NCBI RefSeq assembly: GCF_030551755.1
Contig: NZ_JAUPEC010000018.1
Location: 1 to 64,000, forward strand
Length of the DNA stretch: 64,000 nucleotides
DNA from: Pseudocolwellia sp. AS88
GTDB lineage: Bacteria > Pseudomonadota > Gammaproteobacteria > Enterobacterales > Alteromonadaceae
Reading direction: 5' to 3'
Below are positions 9,609-19,139 of the stretch, in pieces. Each line of letters begins with the position of its first letter. Positions within the stretch are counted from its first letter, which is position 1. The position numbers and the translations under genes are program-made. The notes below the pieces were generated by a model. That model ran no database searches and was not told the origin of the DNA. It saw nothing but the letters and a program-made list of their open reading frames with translations.

Positions 9609-9884
9609 TTATACCACAAAAACCACAATGGCAGCAGTTACACCTAATACAGAATAATGCGGTGCTCCATTAGGTACTTTGTCTAATAACCAAAAACAAA
9701 GGAAACCTAAGGCAAATAATATCGCACTTCCTATAAATACACCTGCTAGTGGATTTCCCATAATTAAACCAGCAATAGCTAGTGGAATACTAAAAAGTAA
9801 CGCTGAAAAATAAGGTTCTTTTTTTACTAAATATAATTTGTATGAAAGAGCCAACATTAGAAGTGAAAAAATTACAAAAATCAT
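9609..9884 (-). CDS. Small hydrophobic membrane protein, unknown
   Basis: 91 residues, almost entirely hydrophobic, with three predicted membrane helices (about 1-18, 25-65 as a long or broken helix, and 72-91) and a conserved-looking PNGAPHYSVLG loop. GGA lies five bases before the ATG. It is 43 bases upstream of rof on the same strand and may be cotranscribed with it. No family is recognised. Confidence 0.5.
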   Translation of the reverse strand: MIFVIFSLLMLALSYKLYLVKKEPYFSALLFSIPLAIAGLIMGNPLAGVFIGSAILFALGFLCFWLLDKVPNGAPHYSVLGVTAAIVVFVV

Positions 9885-10037
9885 AGGTGTCCGTTTATTA
9901 AAGTGTATTGTGTATTTGTATATATGTTCGTTTTTATTGTTAACTTAACTCATTGTATCTTGTTTAATTATGGTTTTATCGGTTTATCGCTATACCGTTA
10001 ACCACAAGAGTTTAGAGCTAGTTTTTATTATACAGAT

Positions 10038-10454
10038 TCAGCCTGTAGAAACTTGTCTTATTCTTTCTGCTGGAACTCTTAATTGTTCCATCAAATAAAG
10101 CTTAAATGGCGCTTCATAATTTTGTTTATCTACAGCTTTTTGCATACAAAGTAGCCATGCTTCAGATTCTTCTAAGCCAACGGTTAGATGTTTGTGAGCT
10201 AATGGGATATTTATTCCCCCAAAATGCTCTGCATAGAGTTTTGGACCACCTAACCAACCTGAAAGAAAATAAGCGAGCTTTTTGCTTGAAAGAATTAAAT
10301 CTTTGGAATGCATATTTCTAACATTTTCGGCGACTTTAAGGGTTGCCATGTTGTGATAAAAATCTTCCACAAGTTGAGTAATGCCAGCTAACTCCCCTGC
10401 CATTTTATAAGAGTTATCACCTACGCCATATTCACAGCTTTTATTCGTTTTCAT
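10038..10454 (-). CDS. Group II truncated haemoglobin
   Basis: 138 residues, a normal length for group II 2-on-2 globins (TrHbO). Haem-pocket landmarks are visible: a B-helix Tyr in VEDFYHNM, the FLSGWLGGPKLYAEHFGG block, the proximal His in LAHKHL and the group-II-specific Trp in SEAWLLCMQ. These proteins bind O2, NO or peroxide and are linked to oxidative or nitrosative stress; the exact role varies. It is a cytoplasmic, stand-alone minus-strand gene. No strong Shine-Dalgarno sequence precedes the ATG, so the first few residues are less certain than the core. Confidence 0.88.
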   Translation of the reverse strand: MKTNKSCEYGVGDNSYKMAGELAGITQLVEDFYHNMATLKVAENVRNMHSKDLILSSKKLAYFLSGWLGGPKLYAEHFGGINIPLAHKHLTVGLEESEAWLLCMQKAVDKQNYEAPFKLYLMEQLRVPAERIRQVSTG

Positions 10455-10500
10455 TTATAACGATTCTTATACGTTGTTTGTCACTTTATATTTAGTAAGG

Positions 10501-10794
10501 CTATAAAAGTGAAATGCCCGGCACTTCAAGAACTGATTTAGCATTAGCACGTTCAATAATTTTAACTAAGGCTGATTGAATAACTTCGCTTTCTCTGGCG
10601 TTGTCTTTGCTATTAAACTTTTCTTCTTGCACTGCAGCGCCTTCTTCTAAAGTAAATCCAACAACCACTAAAGTTGCACTGTCTGACGATTCACCAAAGT
10701 ATTCGATGGAAATTTTTGGATAGCCTTTATCACCTGCTTTCACTAATTTGGCTATACGTTTTTTAGCTTTATCAACATGCATATTTATTTCCAT
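10501..10794 (-). CDS. Small soluble protein of unknown function
   Basis: 97 residues from the first ATG. A second in-frame ATG at 10782 (MHVDKAKK) is better placed behind a GGA and may be the true start, giving 93 residues. The protein is soluble and charged, with a basic N-terminal helix (VDKAKKRIAKLVK), a central beta-like segment (YPKISIEYFGESSDSATLVVVGFTLEEG) and a C-terminal helix. I recognise no family. It ends 46 bases before the truncated haemoglobin gene on the same strand, so the two may be cotranscribed. Confidence 0.5.
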   Translation of the reverse strand: MEINMHVDKAKKRIAKLVKAGDKGYPKISIEYFGESSDSATLVVVGFTLEEGAAVQEEKFNSKDNARESEVIQSALVKIIERANAKSVLEVPGISLL

Positions 10795-11248
10795 TTAATT
10801 TGAGTGTTTGCTTAACCTCAATTTATATGAATAGCGTTAAAGATCAAAGTAATAAAATCGATAATTGATATTTACTTTAAAATAATTTCTGTTTGAACAT
10901 TTTGAAATTATATTTACCTTGAAGTTCATGACTTCATACCTAATTTCTTTTCACTTATGTTAACTGGTGATTGATAGTAGACTGGGTTATATCAAATTGA
11001 GCAAAATATGTTCGCAACTTGTGGTTTGATGTTCATCTAAGTTAAACTTAGCGCCATTAAATCAATTAAGTTGATTTAATATGAATAAAACATTGTTAAA
11101 TAGACCAAATAATTATTTGCTATAAAGTTAATATCAGCAATAATGTGTATTCACTATTTTCACGGGTTATAGTTCTAAATCAGCTATGCCTAAAATCCTG
11201 ATTGGATTACACGGTAATCATTCAGAATAATCAATTAGTAGAGTTCCC
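10795..11248. other. Divergent intergenic region before tal
   Basis: 454 bases without a convincing gene. It must hold the promoter of tal on the plus strand and that of the small minus-strand gene. It is very AT-rich, so several -10-like boxes occur and none stands out. A near-palindrome (GAAGTTCATGACTTC, 10920-10934) is the only compact symmetry I noticed. Confidence 0.5.
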
Positions 11249-12187
11249 ATGAATTTATTAGAGCAATTAAAAAAAGTAACTACCGTTGTTGCAGACAGTG
11301 GCGATGTTGATTCAATTAAAGCATTAAACCCTGTAGACGCTACAACTAACCCTTCGTTAATTTTACAAGCAGCTAAATTACCTCAATACAAAGGTCTTAT
11401 AGACGACGCTATTGCAAAAGCAGGTAGCGATATTGATGACGTTTGTGATCAACTTATTGTTAACTTTGGTTGTGAGATTTTAAAAATTATCCCTGGTCGT
11501 ATTTCAAGTGAAGTAGATGCACGTTTGTCTTTTGATACACAAGCAAGTATTGAAAAAGGCCGTAAGTTAATCGCATTATATGAGAAAGCTGGTATTTCTA
11601 AAGATCGCGTTTTAATTAAACTTGCTTCTACTTGGCAAGGCATTAAAGCTGCAGAGCAATTAGAGAAAGAAGGTATTTCTTGTAACTTAACTTTATTATT
11701 CAGTAAAGCTCAAGCAATTGCCTGTGCTGAAGCAAATGTAACGTTAATCTCTCCGTTTGTAGGTCGTATTTTAGATTGGTACAAAGCAAGCGAAGGTAAA
11801 GATTTTGTTGGTGCTGAAGATCCAGGTGTAATTTCTGTAACAAGTATTTATAACTACTACAAAACTTACGGTTATAACACTGTTGTTATGGGCGCAAGCT
11901 TCAGAAACACGGGTGAGATTATTGAATTAGCAGGTTGTGATTTGCTAACAGTTTCTCCTGCGTTATTAACTGAATTACAAAATACTGAAGGCACATTAGA
12001 AACTAAGCTTTCTGCTGAAGGTATTGAAGTTAAATCGAAAGACGATATTGTTCCTTTAACTGATGCAACGTTTGCTTGGGAACATAATGAAGACGCTATG
12101 GCAACAGAAAAACTATCTGAAGGTATTCGTAAGTTTGCTGTTGATCAACGCCTTTTAGAAGACCTAGTAGCTGACTTAATTAAATAA
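11249..12187 (+). CDS. tal: Transaldolase
   Basis: 312 residues, close to E. coli TalB (317) and alignable throughout. It moves a dihydroxyacetone unit from sedoheptulose-7-phosphate to glyceraldehyde-3-phosphate in the non-oxidative pentose phosphate pathway. The Schiff-base lysine is Lys124 in [11 protein letters not shown]. The blocks [43 protein letters not shown] and [12 protein letters not shown] are intact. It is cytoplasmic and lies directly before pgi, with a terminator in between, so the two sugar-phosphate genes are neighbours but probably separate transcripts. Confidence 0.97.
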   Translation: MNLLEQLKKVTTVVADSGDVDSIKALNPVDATTNPSLILQAAKLPQYKGLIDDAIAKAGSDIDDVCDQLIVNFGCEILKIIPGRISSEVDARLSFDTQASIEKGRKLIALYEKAGISKDRVLIKLASTWQGIKAAEQLEKEGISCNLTLLFSKAQAIACAEANVTLISPFVGRILDWYKASEGKDFVGAEDPGVISVTSIYNYYKTYGYNTVVMGASFRNTGEIIELAGCDLLTVSPALLTELQNTEGTLETKLSAEGIEVKSKDDIVPLTDATFAWEHNEDAMATEKLSEGIRKFAVDQRLLEDLVADLIK

Positions 12188-12231
12188 TCTAAGTTTAGGT
12201 TACATAGTCAGATTAAATAGTTAGTTCACAT

Positions 12232-12278
12232 TCTATTATGTTGGTTTAATGCCAACATAATAGATGTTTTATTTTCTT
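12232..12278 (+). terminator. Terminator of tal
   Basis: A perfect 13-bp inverted repeat (arms 12232-12244 and 12252-12264, seven-base loop) about 45 bases after the tal stop codon, followed by a T-rich stretch. The arms are AT-rich, so it may be leaky towards pgi. The rest of the 294-base tal-pgi gap shows nothing else clear and should hold the pgi promoter. Confidence 0.75.
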
Positions 12279-12481
12279 TGTACTTTTTGGTTAGCTGAAC
12301 AGAGTTTAAAGAAAATAAAATGTGTTAAAAATAATTTGTTGAGCGCCTACGTCCTATTTATTTCATGTAAATAGCCAAGCTCCACAATGAAAATACACAT
12401 TGTAAAATTTATAAATCCTAGCGTATTAAAATTTATCTTAGTTGTTTAGCAATAAGCAATTACAAAACAGGAATCCCAAAA

Positions 12482-14122
12482 ATGACGTCACGTACATCAC
12501 TGCCAAGTTGGCAAAAATTAATCTCTCATGCCGAAGAAATGAAGCAGCAACACATGGTTGATTTGTTTGCTAATGATAGTGAGCGTTTTTCAAAATATTC
12601 AATTAAAACCCCTGCTTTCTTATTTGATTATTCAAAAAACTTAATGTCAGACGAAACCTTTAAACTACTTTTAGATTTAGTTAAAGATTGTGATATTGAA
12701 GATTGGCGCACTAAAATGTTTTCTGGTGAGAAGATTAACAAAACAGAAAATAGAGCAGTTTTACACACAGCATTACGTGATCGTAACAATACGCCAATTA
12801 TAGTTGATGGTGTAAATGTGATTGAAGAAGTACAAGTTGCTTTAAATCACGTTAAATTATTTAGTGATAAAGTTCGTTACGGCGAATGGGTTGGTTATTC
12901 AGGTGAAGCAATAACTGATGTTGTTAGCATTGGTGTTGGTGGCTCAAACCTTGGCCCTGAAATGGTAACTGAAGCTTTAGCTGAATATGGTTCTAAAGAT
13001 ATTCAAATGCACTACGTTTCGAATGTTGATGGAACTCAAGTCGCTAATGTTTTACGCCACTTAAACCCTGAAACTACCTTGTTTATTGTTTCAAGCAAAA
13101 CCTTTACTACCTCTGAGACTATGACTAACGCAACAACCGCTATGCAATGGTTAGTAGCTGCAGCTTTTGATAAGAACGCGATTGCAAAACACTTTGTTGC
13201 GGTATCTTCTAACAAAGAAAAAGCTACTGAATTTGGTATCAAAGAAGAAAATATTTTTGATATGTGGGATTGGGTTGGTGGTCGTTTTTCTTTATGGTCA
13301 ACTATAGGTTTACCGATTGCTATCGATTTAGGTTTTGAAAACTTTGTTTCATTACTTGAAGGTGCTTACGAGATTGATCATCATTTTTGTACGGCTCCAT
13401 TAGAGCAAAATGCTCCAGTGATTATGGCAATGCTAAGTGTATGGAATACCACATTCTTAGGCTCACAGTCACAAGTAATTTTACCATACGACCAATCTTT
13501 ACATCGTTTACCTGCTTATTTACAACAAGCAGAAATGGAAAGTAATGGTAAGTCTGTTTCTTGGGAAGGCGAACGTATTTCGTATACAACAGTACCTGCT
13601 ATTTGGGGTGAGATTGGCATTAACGGTCAACATGCTTTTTACCAATATTTACATCAAGGAAATACCATTGTTCCTGCTGACTTTATTGGTTCAGTTGAGA
13701 GCTTAATCCCTGTTAATAATCATCATGACATTCTAATGTCTAACTTTTTTGCTCAAACTCAAGCCTTAATGCAAGGTGTAACTGAAGAGCAAGTAAGAGA
13801 AGAATTAACAGCGAAAGGTATGTCTGTAGAAGAAATAGATAAAGTTGCTGTACATAAAGTACATCAAGGTAACCGCCCTTCTAATACTATTTTAATGCAA
13901 AAGCTTACACCTAAAACGTTAGGTAGTTTGATTGCTCTTTATGAACAGAAGATTTTTGTTCAAGGTATTTTGTTGCAGATTTGTTCGTTCGATCAATGGG
14001 GTGTTGAACTAGGTAAAGGTTTAGCCAATAAGGTATTAGCTGAGCTTTCTGCTGATGAGTTAAGTGATAATTTAGATAGTTCTACTTACGGTTTATTAGA
14101 TTTTTATAAATCATCTAAATAA
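12482..14122 (+). CDS. pgi: Glucose-6-phosphate isomerase
   Basis: 546 residues, the usual length. It interconverts glucose-6-phosphate and fructose-6-phosphate in the cytoplasm. Active-site blocks are present in order: SIGVGGSNLGPEM, VSSKTFTTSETM (phosphate loop), MESNGKSVSWEG (catalytic Glu), INGQHAFYQYLHQG (catalytic His) and SFDQWGVELGKGLAN (catalytic Lys). AGGA lies nine bases before the ATG. With tal upstream this forms a small sugar-phosphate neighbourhood. Confidence 0.97.
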   Translation: MTSRTSLPSWQKLISHAEEMKQQHMVDLFANDSERFSKYSIKTPAFLFDYSKNLMSDETFKLLLDLVKDCDIEDWRTKMFSGEKINKTENRAVLHTALRDRNNTPIIVDGVNVIEEVQVALNHVKLFSDKVRYGEWVGYSGEAITDVVSIGVGGSNLGPEMVTEALAEYGSKDIQMHYVSNVDGTQVANVLRHLNPETTLFIVSSKTFTTSETMTNATTAMQWLVAAAFDKNAIAKHFVAVSSNKEKATEFGIKEENIFDMWDWVGGRFSLWSTIGLPIAIDLGFENFVSLLEGAYEIDHHFCTAPLEQNAPVIMAMLSVWNTTFLGSQSQVILPYDQSLHRLPAYLQQAEMESNGKSVSWEGERISYTTVPAIWGEIGINGQHAFYQYLHQGNTIVPADFIGSVESLIPVNNHHDILMSNFFAQTQALMQGVTEEQVREELTAKGMSVEEIDKVAVHKVHQGNRPSNTILMQKLTPKTLGSLIALYEQKIFVQGILLQICSFDQWGVELGKGLANKVLAELSADELSDNLDSSTYGLLDFYKSSK

Positions 14123-14227
14123 GTTTAACTCAGTAATTATTTTTTGTCGAAAGTGATAAAAATTACGGTTAACGATAGTTCAAGTGAGCTATCGTTAACT
14201 TAAATAATTAATGTAAGATCGCAATAG

Positions 14228-14527
14228 TTAGTCTATTTCTGAGATATTAATACCGAGTAAATAACATTCTTCACTTTCTTGGCTACAACGTACCACTTTT
14301 CCTTTTACATCTAACGCTGCAATAGTTCCGCCAGAAGAATCTACATGCACTCTAACAGCCGTCTCTAATTCTAGAGGATGTGGCATTTCAATCGCCATAC
14401 CTGTGGCACTTAAATCACGACATACAGCTATTACAGTTGAGTTTACTTCGTCGTCTATAATTGTAACGGTAACTTGGCTGTTTATCATCATGCGATAAAA
14501 ATCGCGATTGTCATCATAATTAATCAT
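14228..14527 (-). CDS. PilZ-domain protein, probable c-di-GMP receptor
   Basis: 99 residues from the ATG at 14527, chosen because GGAG stands five bases before it; a longer reading frame from 14545 would overlap that ribosome site. The single domain carries both c-di-GMP-binding motifs of PilZ: RxxxR (NRDFYRMM, near the N-terminus) and (D/N)xSxxG as DLSATG (about residue 44-49), followed by beta strands to the end. A stand-alone PilZ protein usually passes a c-di-GMP signal to a motility or adhesion target through protein contact. No partner is evident next to it. Confidence 0.85.
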   Translation of the reverse strand: MINYDDNRDFYRMMINSQVTVTIIDDEVNSTVIAVCRDLSATGMAIEMPHPLELETAVRVHVDSSGGTIAALDVKGKVVRCSQESEECYLLGINISEID

Positions 14528-14802
14528 TGTTACTCCATAAAACAAAAAGCGATTGATTTGTTATTTATACGTACTGATCACAAGTGTGTCAATTTATAGT
14601 CAATCTGTTCATTAAGCATCCCGCTTAACTTTATCTTCAGTATTCATATAATAGTCAAGATAGTTAATAGGTTAACTTATCTAAATCGGCTTTTATGAAC
14701 AGATATTTTTTAAGTGTAGTTTAGCTTTTAAATTTTGGTATTTTTTTATTGAATATATTTAAACTATTTCTAAAAAGTATGAAATGTATCGAATTAGTGG
14801 AT
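14528..14802. other. Intergenic region upstream of the PilZ gene
   Basis: With the adjoining terminator this makes a gap of about 350 bases. It must contain the promoter of the PilZ gene (minus strand). It is AT-rich, and I see no open reading frame or repeat beyond the terminator at its right end. Confidence 0.5.
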
Positions 14803-14843
14803 AAAAAAACGCTAAATTAGTTGTTAAGCTTAATTTAGCGTTT
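14803..14843 (-). terminator. Terminator of the SLC13/RCK transporter gene
   Basis: A 12-bp inverted repeat (arms 14808-14819 and 14831-14842) followed on the minus strand by seven T at 14807-14801. It lies 40 bases after the transporter stop codon. Confidence 0.85.
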
Positions 14844-14884
14844 GTAAGTTGGGTTAACTAAATAGTTAATTTATGCGTTTATCT

Positions 14885-16714
14885 CTATAGATAAAACCAA
14901 CTCAATAAGAAGGAAAGAACAACCCACATTAAGATGATTAACGGTATACCAACTTTCATGAAGTCTGAGAATTGATAACCACCTGCGTTCATCACTAAGA
15001 TGTTAGTTTTATAAGCCATAGGCGTTGCATAACTTAAGTTAGCACCAAACAATACAGCAAGTATGAAAGGTTCTACAGGAACATTTAACTGTTGAGCAAC
15101 GGATACAGCAATAGGCGTTCCTATAACAGCCGCTGCGTTGTTAGAAACAATATTCGTTAGTACCGCAAGTAACAACATTAACGCTGACAGAATACCTGCT
15201 GGCGGTAGTCCAGACGATGCAGCAACAAACACTTGTGCTATATATTCTGCTCCGCCGGTTTGCATCATGGCGGAACCTAGCGCAAGAGAAGCCACCACAA
15301 TTAATATAACCTGCGTACTTAAAGCGTTAGATATTTCACTCCAATCAAGACACTTGCTTGCTAATAATACTAATACCCCACACATAGAACTTATTGCGAT
15401 AGGAATTAAACCAACAGCTGCAGATAAAACCACAAAAGCCAGTACCGCAAGCGAAATAGGCGCTTTTTTTGTATAAGGAAGGTTAGCAGCACCATCGATA
15501 ATTAATAATCCACGAGACTCTTTAAGCTCATTAATTTGCTCAGCTTCGCCTTGCACTAATAATACATCACCAGTTCTGATCGTTACATTACCAATGCTTT
15601 GTCTGCCAATCTCCATTGCTTTACCTTCTCGATGTAGAGCAATAACAGAAATACCGTAACGATGAGCAAAGTTAGCGTGTTTTAAAGTTCTACCCACTAA
15701 ACCTGAAGCTTGTATTACAACAATTTCTGCAAGTATTTGTTTGTCGGCTTTTAATGGGTGATCTTCATCCATTTTATGACTGCCAGAGTAAAGGGTGGCA
15801 TCAATAACTGATTCAAACTCTTTTAGTTGGTCGGGATAATCATTAACTTGTAAACGATCGCCTACTTTTATTAATGTATCAGGTAAAGGAAATACATTTC
15901 TATTGTCTGGGCTACGCTGGATCGATTCAATTTTCATTTGACCGTCCGTTAGCTTAATCAATTCAGCAACAGTTTTACCATTTGCTTCACTTTCTTCATT
16001 TATATTTAAATACGCTGTGAATATACGTGGTGATGTGTCAGGTAACGTTGGGCTTCTTTTAGGCAATAACTTAGGTGCAATTATCCATAAATAAGATATC
16101 GCCACTGCTGCAGCAATTAACGCAGGTACAATGAAGTCGAACATACCAATACGAGGTAAGCCCATATCGCTAGCAACACTAACTACAAGTAAGTTAGTTG
16201 AAGTTCCTATGGTTGTTGTCATGCCACCAACTAATGTTGCAAGCCCCATTGGCAGTAACATAGGTGAAGAGTCTGTTTTAGTCCGTATAGCAACGCTGAT
16301 CAATATAGGTAATAACAACACAACAATCGGCGTATTGTTAACAACAGCACTTAACGAACCAGCAATAATTAAGGTAAGTAACAAAGATAACGTTGGGCTT
16401 ATCTTCCATATTTTAGCTAGGTTGCGCCCTACTGGCTCTAATGCTCCTGTCCGAACAAGTGAATGCCCAATGATCATCAAAGCACACACAGTCACTAAAG
16501 CTTCATGACCAAAGCCGAAGAATAATGACGAAGGTTCTAAGTGCCCTGCGCTTCCTTCAAAAGGAAAAATAGAAAAAACTAAACACAAAACCACTAACAC
16601 CGCTAAAGATGATGTTTCTAGAGGGATGTCGTCTCTTCTAAAAAAATATAAAGCAACTACTGTGATGATTAACATCAACAGTGCATGATTATTAGGGATG
16701 TCAGGAATATTCAA
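14885..16714 (-). CDS. SLC13-family permease with two RCK_C (TrkA-C) domains
   Basis: 609 residues. Hydrophobic helices fill about 1-210 and 390-609 in the ArsB/NhaD/SLC13 (divalent anion:Na+ symporter) pattern, with the repeated motifs NNTPIVVLLLPI and NIVSNNAAAVIGTPIA marking the two substrate-site hairpins. Between them lie two soluble TrkA-C domains (about 215-300 and 310-385). This layout is typical of putative sulfate, citrate or other dicarboxylate/anion transporters; the substrate is not determinable. The start is TTG: AGAGG stands six bases before it, and no in-frame ATG is better placed. It is a single gene with its own terminator. Confidence 0.85.
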   Translation of the reverse strand: MNIPDIPNNHALLMLIITVVALYFFRRDDIPLETSSLAVLVVLCLVFSIFPFEGSAGHLEPSSLFFGFGHEALVTVCALMIIGHSLVRTGALEPVGRNLAKIWKISPTLSLLLTLIIAGSLSAVVNNTPIVVLLLPILISVAIRTKTDSSPMLLPMGLATLVGGMTTTIGTSTNLLVVSVASDMGLPRIGMFDFIVPALIAAAVAISYLWIIAPKLLPKRSPTLPDTSPRIFTAYLNINEESEANGKTVAELIKLTDGQMKIESIQRSPDNRNVFPLPDTLIKVGDRLQVNDYPDQLKEFESVIDATLYSGSHKMDEDHPLKADKQILAEIVVIQASGLVGRTLKHANFAHRYGISVIALHREGKAMEIGRQSIGNVTIRTGDVLLVQGEAEQINELKESRGLLIIDGAANLPYTKKAPISLAVLAFVVLSAAVGLIPIAISSMCGVLVLLASKCLDWSEISNALSTQVILIVVASLALGSAMMQTGGAEYIAQVFVAASSGLPPAGILSALMLLLAVLTNIVSNNAAAVIGTPIAVSVAQQLNVPVEPFILAVLFGANLSYATPMAYKTNILVMNAGGYQFSDFMKVGIPLIILMWVVLSFLLSWFYL

Positions 16715-16897
16715 AAATAACCTCTGGAAGTAAAAATTAACAATATAAAAGAGTAAAATATTGTTAGTGTTATTCGGAGCTTAGCTTGGCTTTAAAAACT
16801 AATCAATAAAAGCCAATTAAATAAATGAACCGATAAAAATGGGTACTGATTTAACATTAAGTTAAAAGCTTAAATCAGGCTATGTAAACTTACGCTT

Positions 16898-18235
16898 TTA
16901 TCTATATAACGTAAGTTCAGCCAACCTATCATCTAAGAAAGAAATCATTTGTTTATATTCAGTTGATTCCACATCACGATAGTTTTCATTAAATAAATCA
17001 GCCGAAATACCTTCTGGAATACCATGTATTTGTGGCATGAAGTCATTTTCCGTTAGGCTATTGGTAATGGTATTTTGTATTTGAAGTGCTGCTACTTCTG
17101 ATTCGGTAGCCAGTCGAGCAAAGCGAGTTCCTGCTCTGTCTGCCATTAAATCTGCAAAACTAAAGCCACTTCCTCCGGGGTTACTATCTAAAAATTCTTT
17201 TAGTTCACCAATAGCATCACTGGCTTTACTATTACCAAATAATTGTAAAGCAACTGAATACATGAAGTGTTTTTGCAGATCGACGCGATTGCGTAAAGTA
17301 ACTTTTCGTCTTAAAAATGTTCGAGTGTTTCGCTGACTTGAAGTGAGGTTTGATACGTCTCCAACCAGTAATTCAAAGGAGTTAGAACCAAAATAAAGTG
17401 CTAATGCCATTAAGGCTGAATAATTTTCTTGAATAGCGCTAGTTGTACCACCGTTAGCATGATCACTAAAGGTTCTAATTTTAGCCAAAGCAAACATGGT
17501 TTGAAGATAATAAGGCAGTTCAGTGTTTAAAGCTGATCTGTCTTGCGATAATTCTAAATGTTCAACAAGAGCGCTATGATAATATTTAACTTTTTTAACA
17601 TCTCCAAAAAGCGCTAAATTATCTCTTAGGGCAAAAAGACCTGACTTTCCTTGTTGTAAATGGTTCATATCATCTGGCACTAGCAAGCTAACTTTTAGAT
17701 GTTGTTCTTTTAATGTTACCCATTGCACCATAGATACAATTTTAGTACCTAGCTCATCTTGAACAAAAGTATCGACAACCCAACGTGTTAAGGACACTAA
17801 TTTATTACCTGGCAAGGTTATGCTACCAACAGAAACATTACCTAGCTCTAACCCCTTATCAGACGGATATAAATCACCAGAAACATTCAAATATTTAATA
17901 AAGCCGGGTAAAGGTAGTTCAACTGAGATATTAAGCTTAGCGGTTTCGTTTTGAATAATGACATCAGATACGACTTGAGGGAACGCTCTATATACTAGGG
18001 CATTTAAACTATTCAGCTCTGCTTGGGATAACGATAAAAGAACAGGTTGTTTTTTTGATTTGATTGAATCAATAAAGCGTTTAGCAGCAGCTTTACTCTC
18101 GGTTGCTGCTTGAACATTTACTGTATTATTGTTTTCAAATTTTGGTTTTGACTGTAACGCTACAAGGCCAATTATACTAATAAGAATAATACTAGTAATA
18201 AGGAATAAACCTAAGATTTTAAATGTTAATTTCAA
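16898..18235 (-). CDS. Membrane-anchored protein of unknown function
   Basis: 445 residues with one N-terminal hydrophobic segment (about 7-28) serving as signal anchor, and a large, probably periplasmic, body. The start is TTG with AGG six bases upstream; the next in-frame Met is far inside. Residues about 40-200 (LLSLSQAELNSLNALVYRAFPQ, then paired beta strands) look like a lipid- or ligand-binding beta domain, and about 240-400 look helical, with DLMADRAGTRFARLATES near the end. I recognise no characterised family, though the composition looks like a conserved envelope protein rather than a spurious frame. Confidence 0.7.
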   Translation of the reverse strand: MKLTFKILGLFLITSIILISIIGLVALQSKPKFENNNTVNVQAATESKAAAKRFIDSIKSKKQPVLLSLSQAELNSLNALVYRAFPQVVSDVIIQNETAKLNISVELPLPGFIKYLNVSGDLYPSDKGLELGNVSVGSITLPGNKLVSLTRWVVDTFVQDELGTKIVSMVQWVTLKEQHLKVSLLVPDDMNHLQQGKSGLFALRDNLALFGDVKKVKYYHSALVEHLELSQDRSALNTELPYYLQTMFALAKIRTFSDHANGGTTSAIQENYSALMALALYFGSNSFELLVGDVSNLTSSQRNTRTFLRRKVTLRNRVDLQKHFMYSVALQLFGNSKASDAIGELKEFLDSNPGGSGFSFADLMADRAGTRFARLATESEVAALQIQNTITNSLTENDFMPQIHGIPEGISADLFNENYRDVESTEYKQMISFLDDRLAELTLYR

Positions 18236-18246
18236 GAAGCACCTAA

Positions 18247-18404
18247 TTAAGCCCAGTTCGGGTTAAGCTATTTTACTCAATAATGCTTAAATCACATCAT
18301 CGAGATAAGGTTTTCATTTTAATATGGCCTTGATTTGAGCATAACCTATAGTTGATATTATGAATCAATGGGATATAAAACCCATTAACCCGAACTGAGG
18401 TTAA
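18247..18404. repeat. Nested inverted-repeat element between dcd and the unknown envelope gene
   Basis: Two perfect 13-bp inverted arms (18254-18266 and 18385-18397; core CAGTTCGGGTTAA) bound a segment of about 145 bases. The similarity continues imperfectly outward to about 18247 and 18404. Inside is a second inverted pair (18282-18293 and 18331-18342, 11 of 12 matching). The layout is that of a small non-autonomous element or extragenic palindromic repeat, and the interior has no reading frame. Degenerate single arms may occur at 51316-51335 and 22493-22510. The dcd terminator is not obvious here, so the element may also act as one. Confidence 0.55.
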
Positions 18405-18483
18405 CTAAAAACAGTAGAGCATTTTTAATGCTCTACTTTAAGTCCATTTAATTGTTTGTATTATATAAATATTTATAAAACGA

Positions 18484-19077
18484 CTATTTAGATGACTCGT
18501 CTTGGCTAATACGACTAGCTACAGCGCCCTTCTGACCTCTGTATTTTGCGTCATCTCTTTTGTTGTAAGGACGTAAAGCACTTGAAGACATAGTTTCAAA
18601 GTTCAACGCCGCTATTTTCATTTTAGGACGCAACGCTAAAGGTAGTTTACCGCTGTTATAAAATTCTAGAACGATTTGACCCGACCAGCCGGGATCAATT
18701 CTGTGCGCAGTTACGTGCACCATTAAACCTAAACGCGCTAAAGATGAACGTCCATCTAACCAACCTACAATATCATCAGGCAAAGTAACCGATTCGTAAG
18801 TTACTGCTAAAGCAAGCTCGCCTGGATGTAAGAAAAACGCTTCACCATCTGCAATAGTAATTTCATCACTCATAACTGAGTTCATGGCTTTTTGCATTTC
18901 AGGCTTAGGGCCACTTAAGTCAATATAAGGCGCGGTATGCTCTTTAAAAACTCTAAACTCGTTGCCTAGTCTTATATCTACACTTACACCTGAGATCATG
19001 GAAACATCAGGTTTTGGCTCTATGATAATGTTACCATCAGCAAGTGATTTTTCTATATCTTGATCGGAGAGTCTCAT
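18484..19077 (-). CDS. dcd: dCTP deaminase
   Basis: 197 residues (E. coli 193), alignable end to end. It deaminates dCTP to dUTP, the main route to thymidylate in enteric bacteria; dUTPase then acts on the product. Conserved blocks include [44 protein letters not shown] and [13 protein letters not shown], then [16 protein letters not shown] with the catalytic Glu. The monofunctional E. coli-type C-terminus ([14 protein letters not shown]) is present. It lies 62 bases downstream of mrp on the same strand and is probably cotranscribed with it. Confidence 0.97.
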   Translation of the reverse strand: MRLSDQDIEKSLADGNIIIEPKPDVSMISGVSVDIRLGNEFRVFKEHTAPYIDLSGPKPEMQKAMNSVMSDEITIADGEAFFLHPGELALAVTYESVTLPDDIVGWLDGRSSLARLGLMVHVTAHRIDPGWSGQIVLEFYNSGKLPLALRPKMKIAALNFETMSSSALRPYNKRDDAKYRGQKGAVASRISQDESSK

Positions 19078-19139
19078 ACGTTGTTTTCTACCAGTTAGGT
19101 TGCAGCTAAATGAGTTAAAGTAATAATTAATCGTTTCAT

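Noticed and set aside
15138-15476. 112-codon plus-strand frame inside the SLC13 transporter gene
   Set aside because: It is the reverse-strand shadow of the strongly supported transporter. It has no ribosome site or family resemblance.
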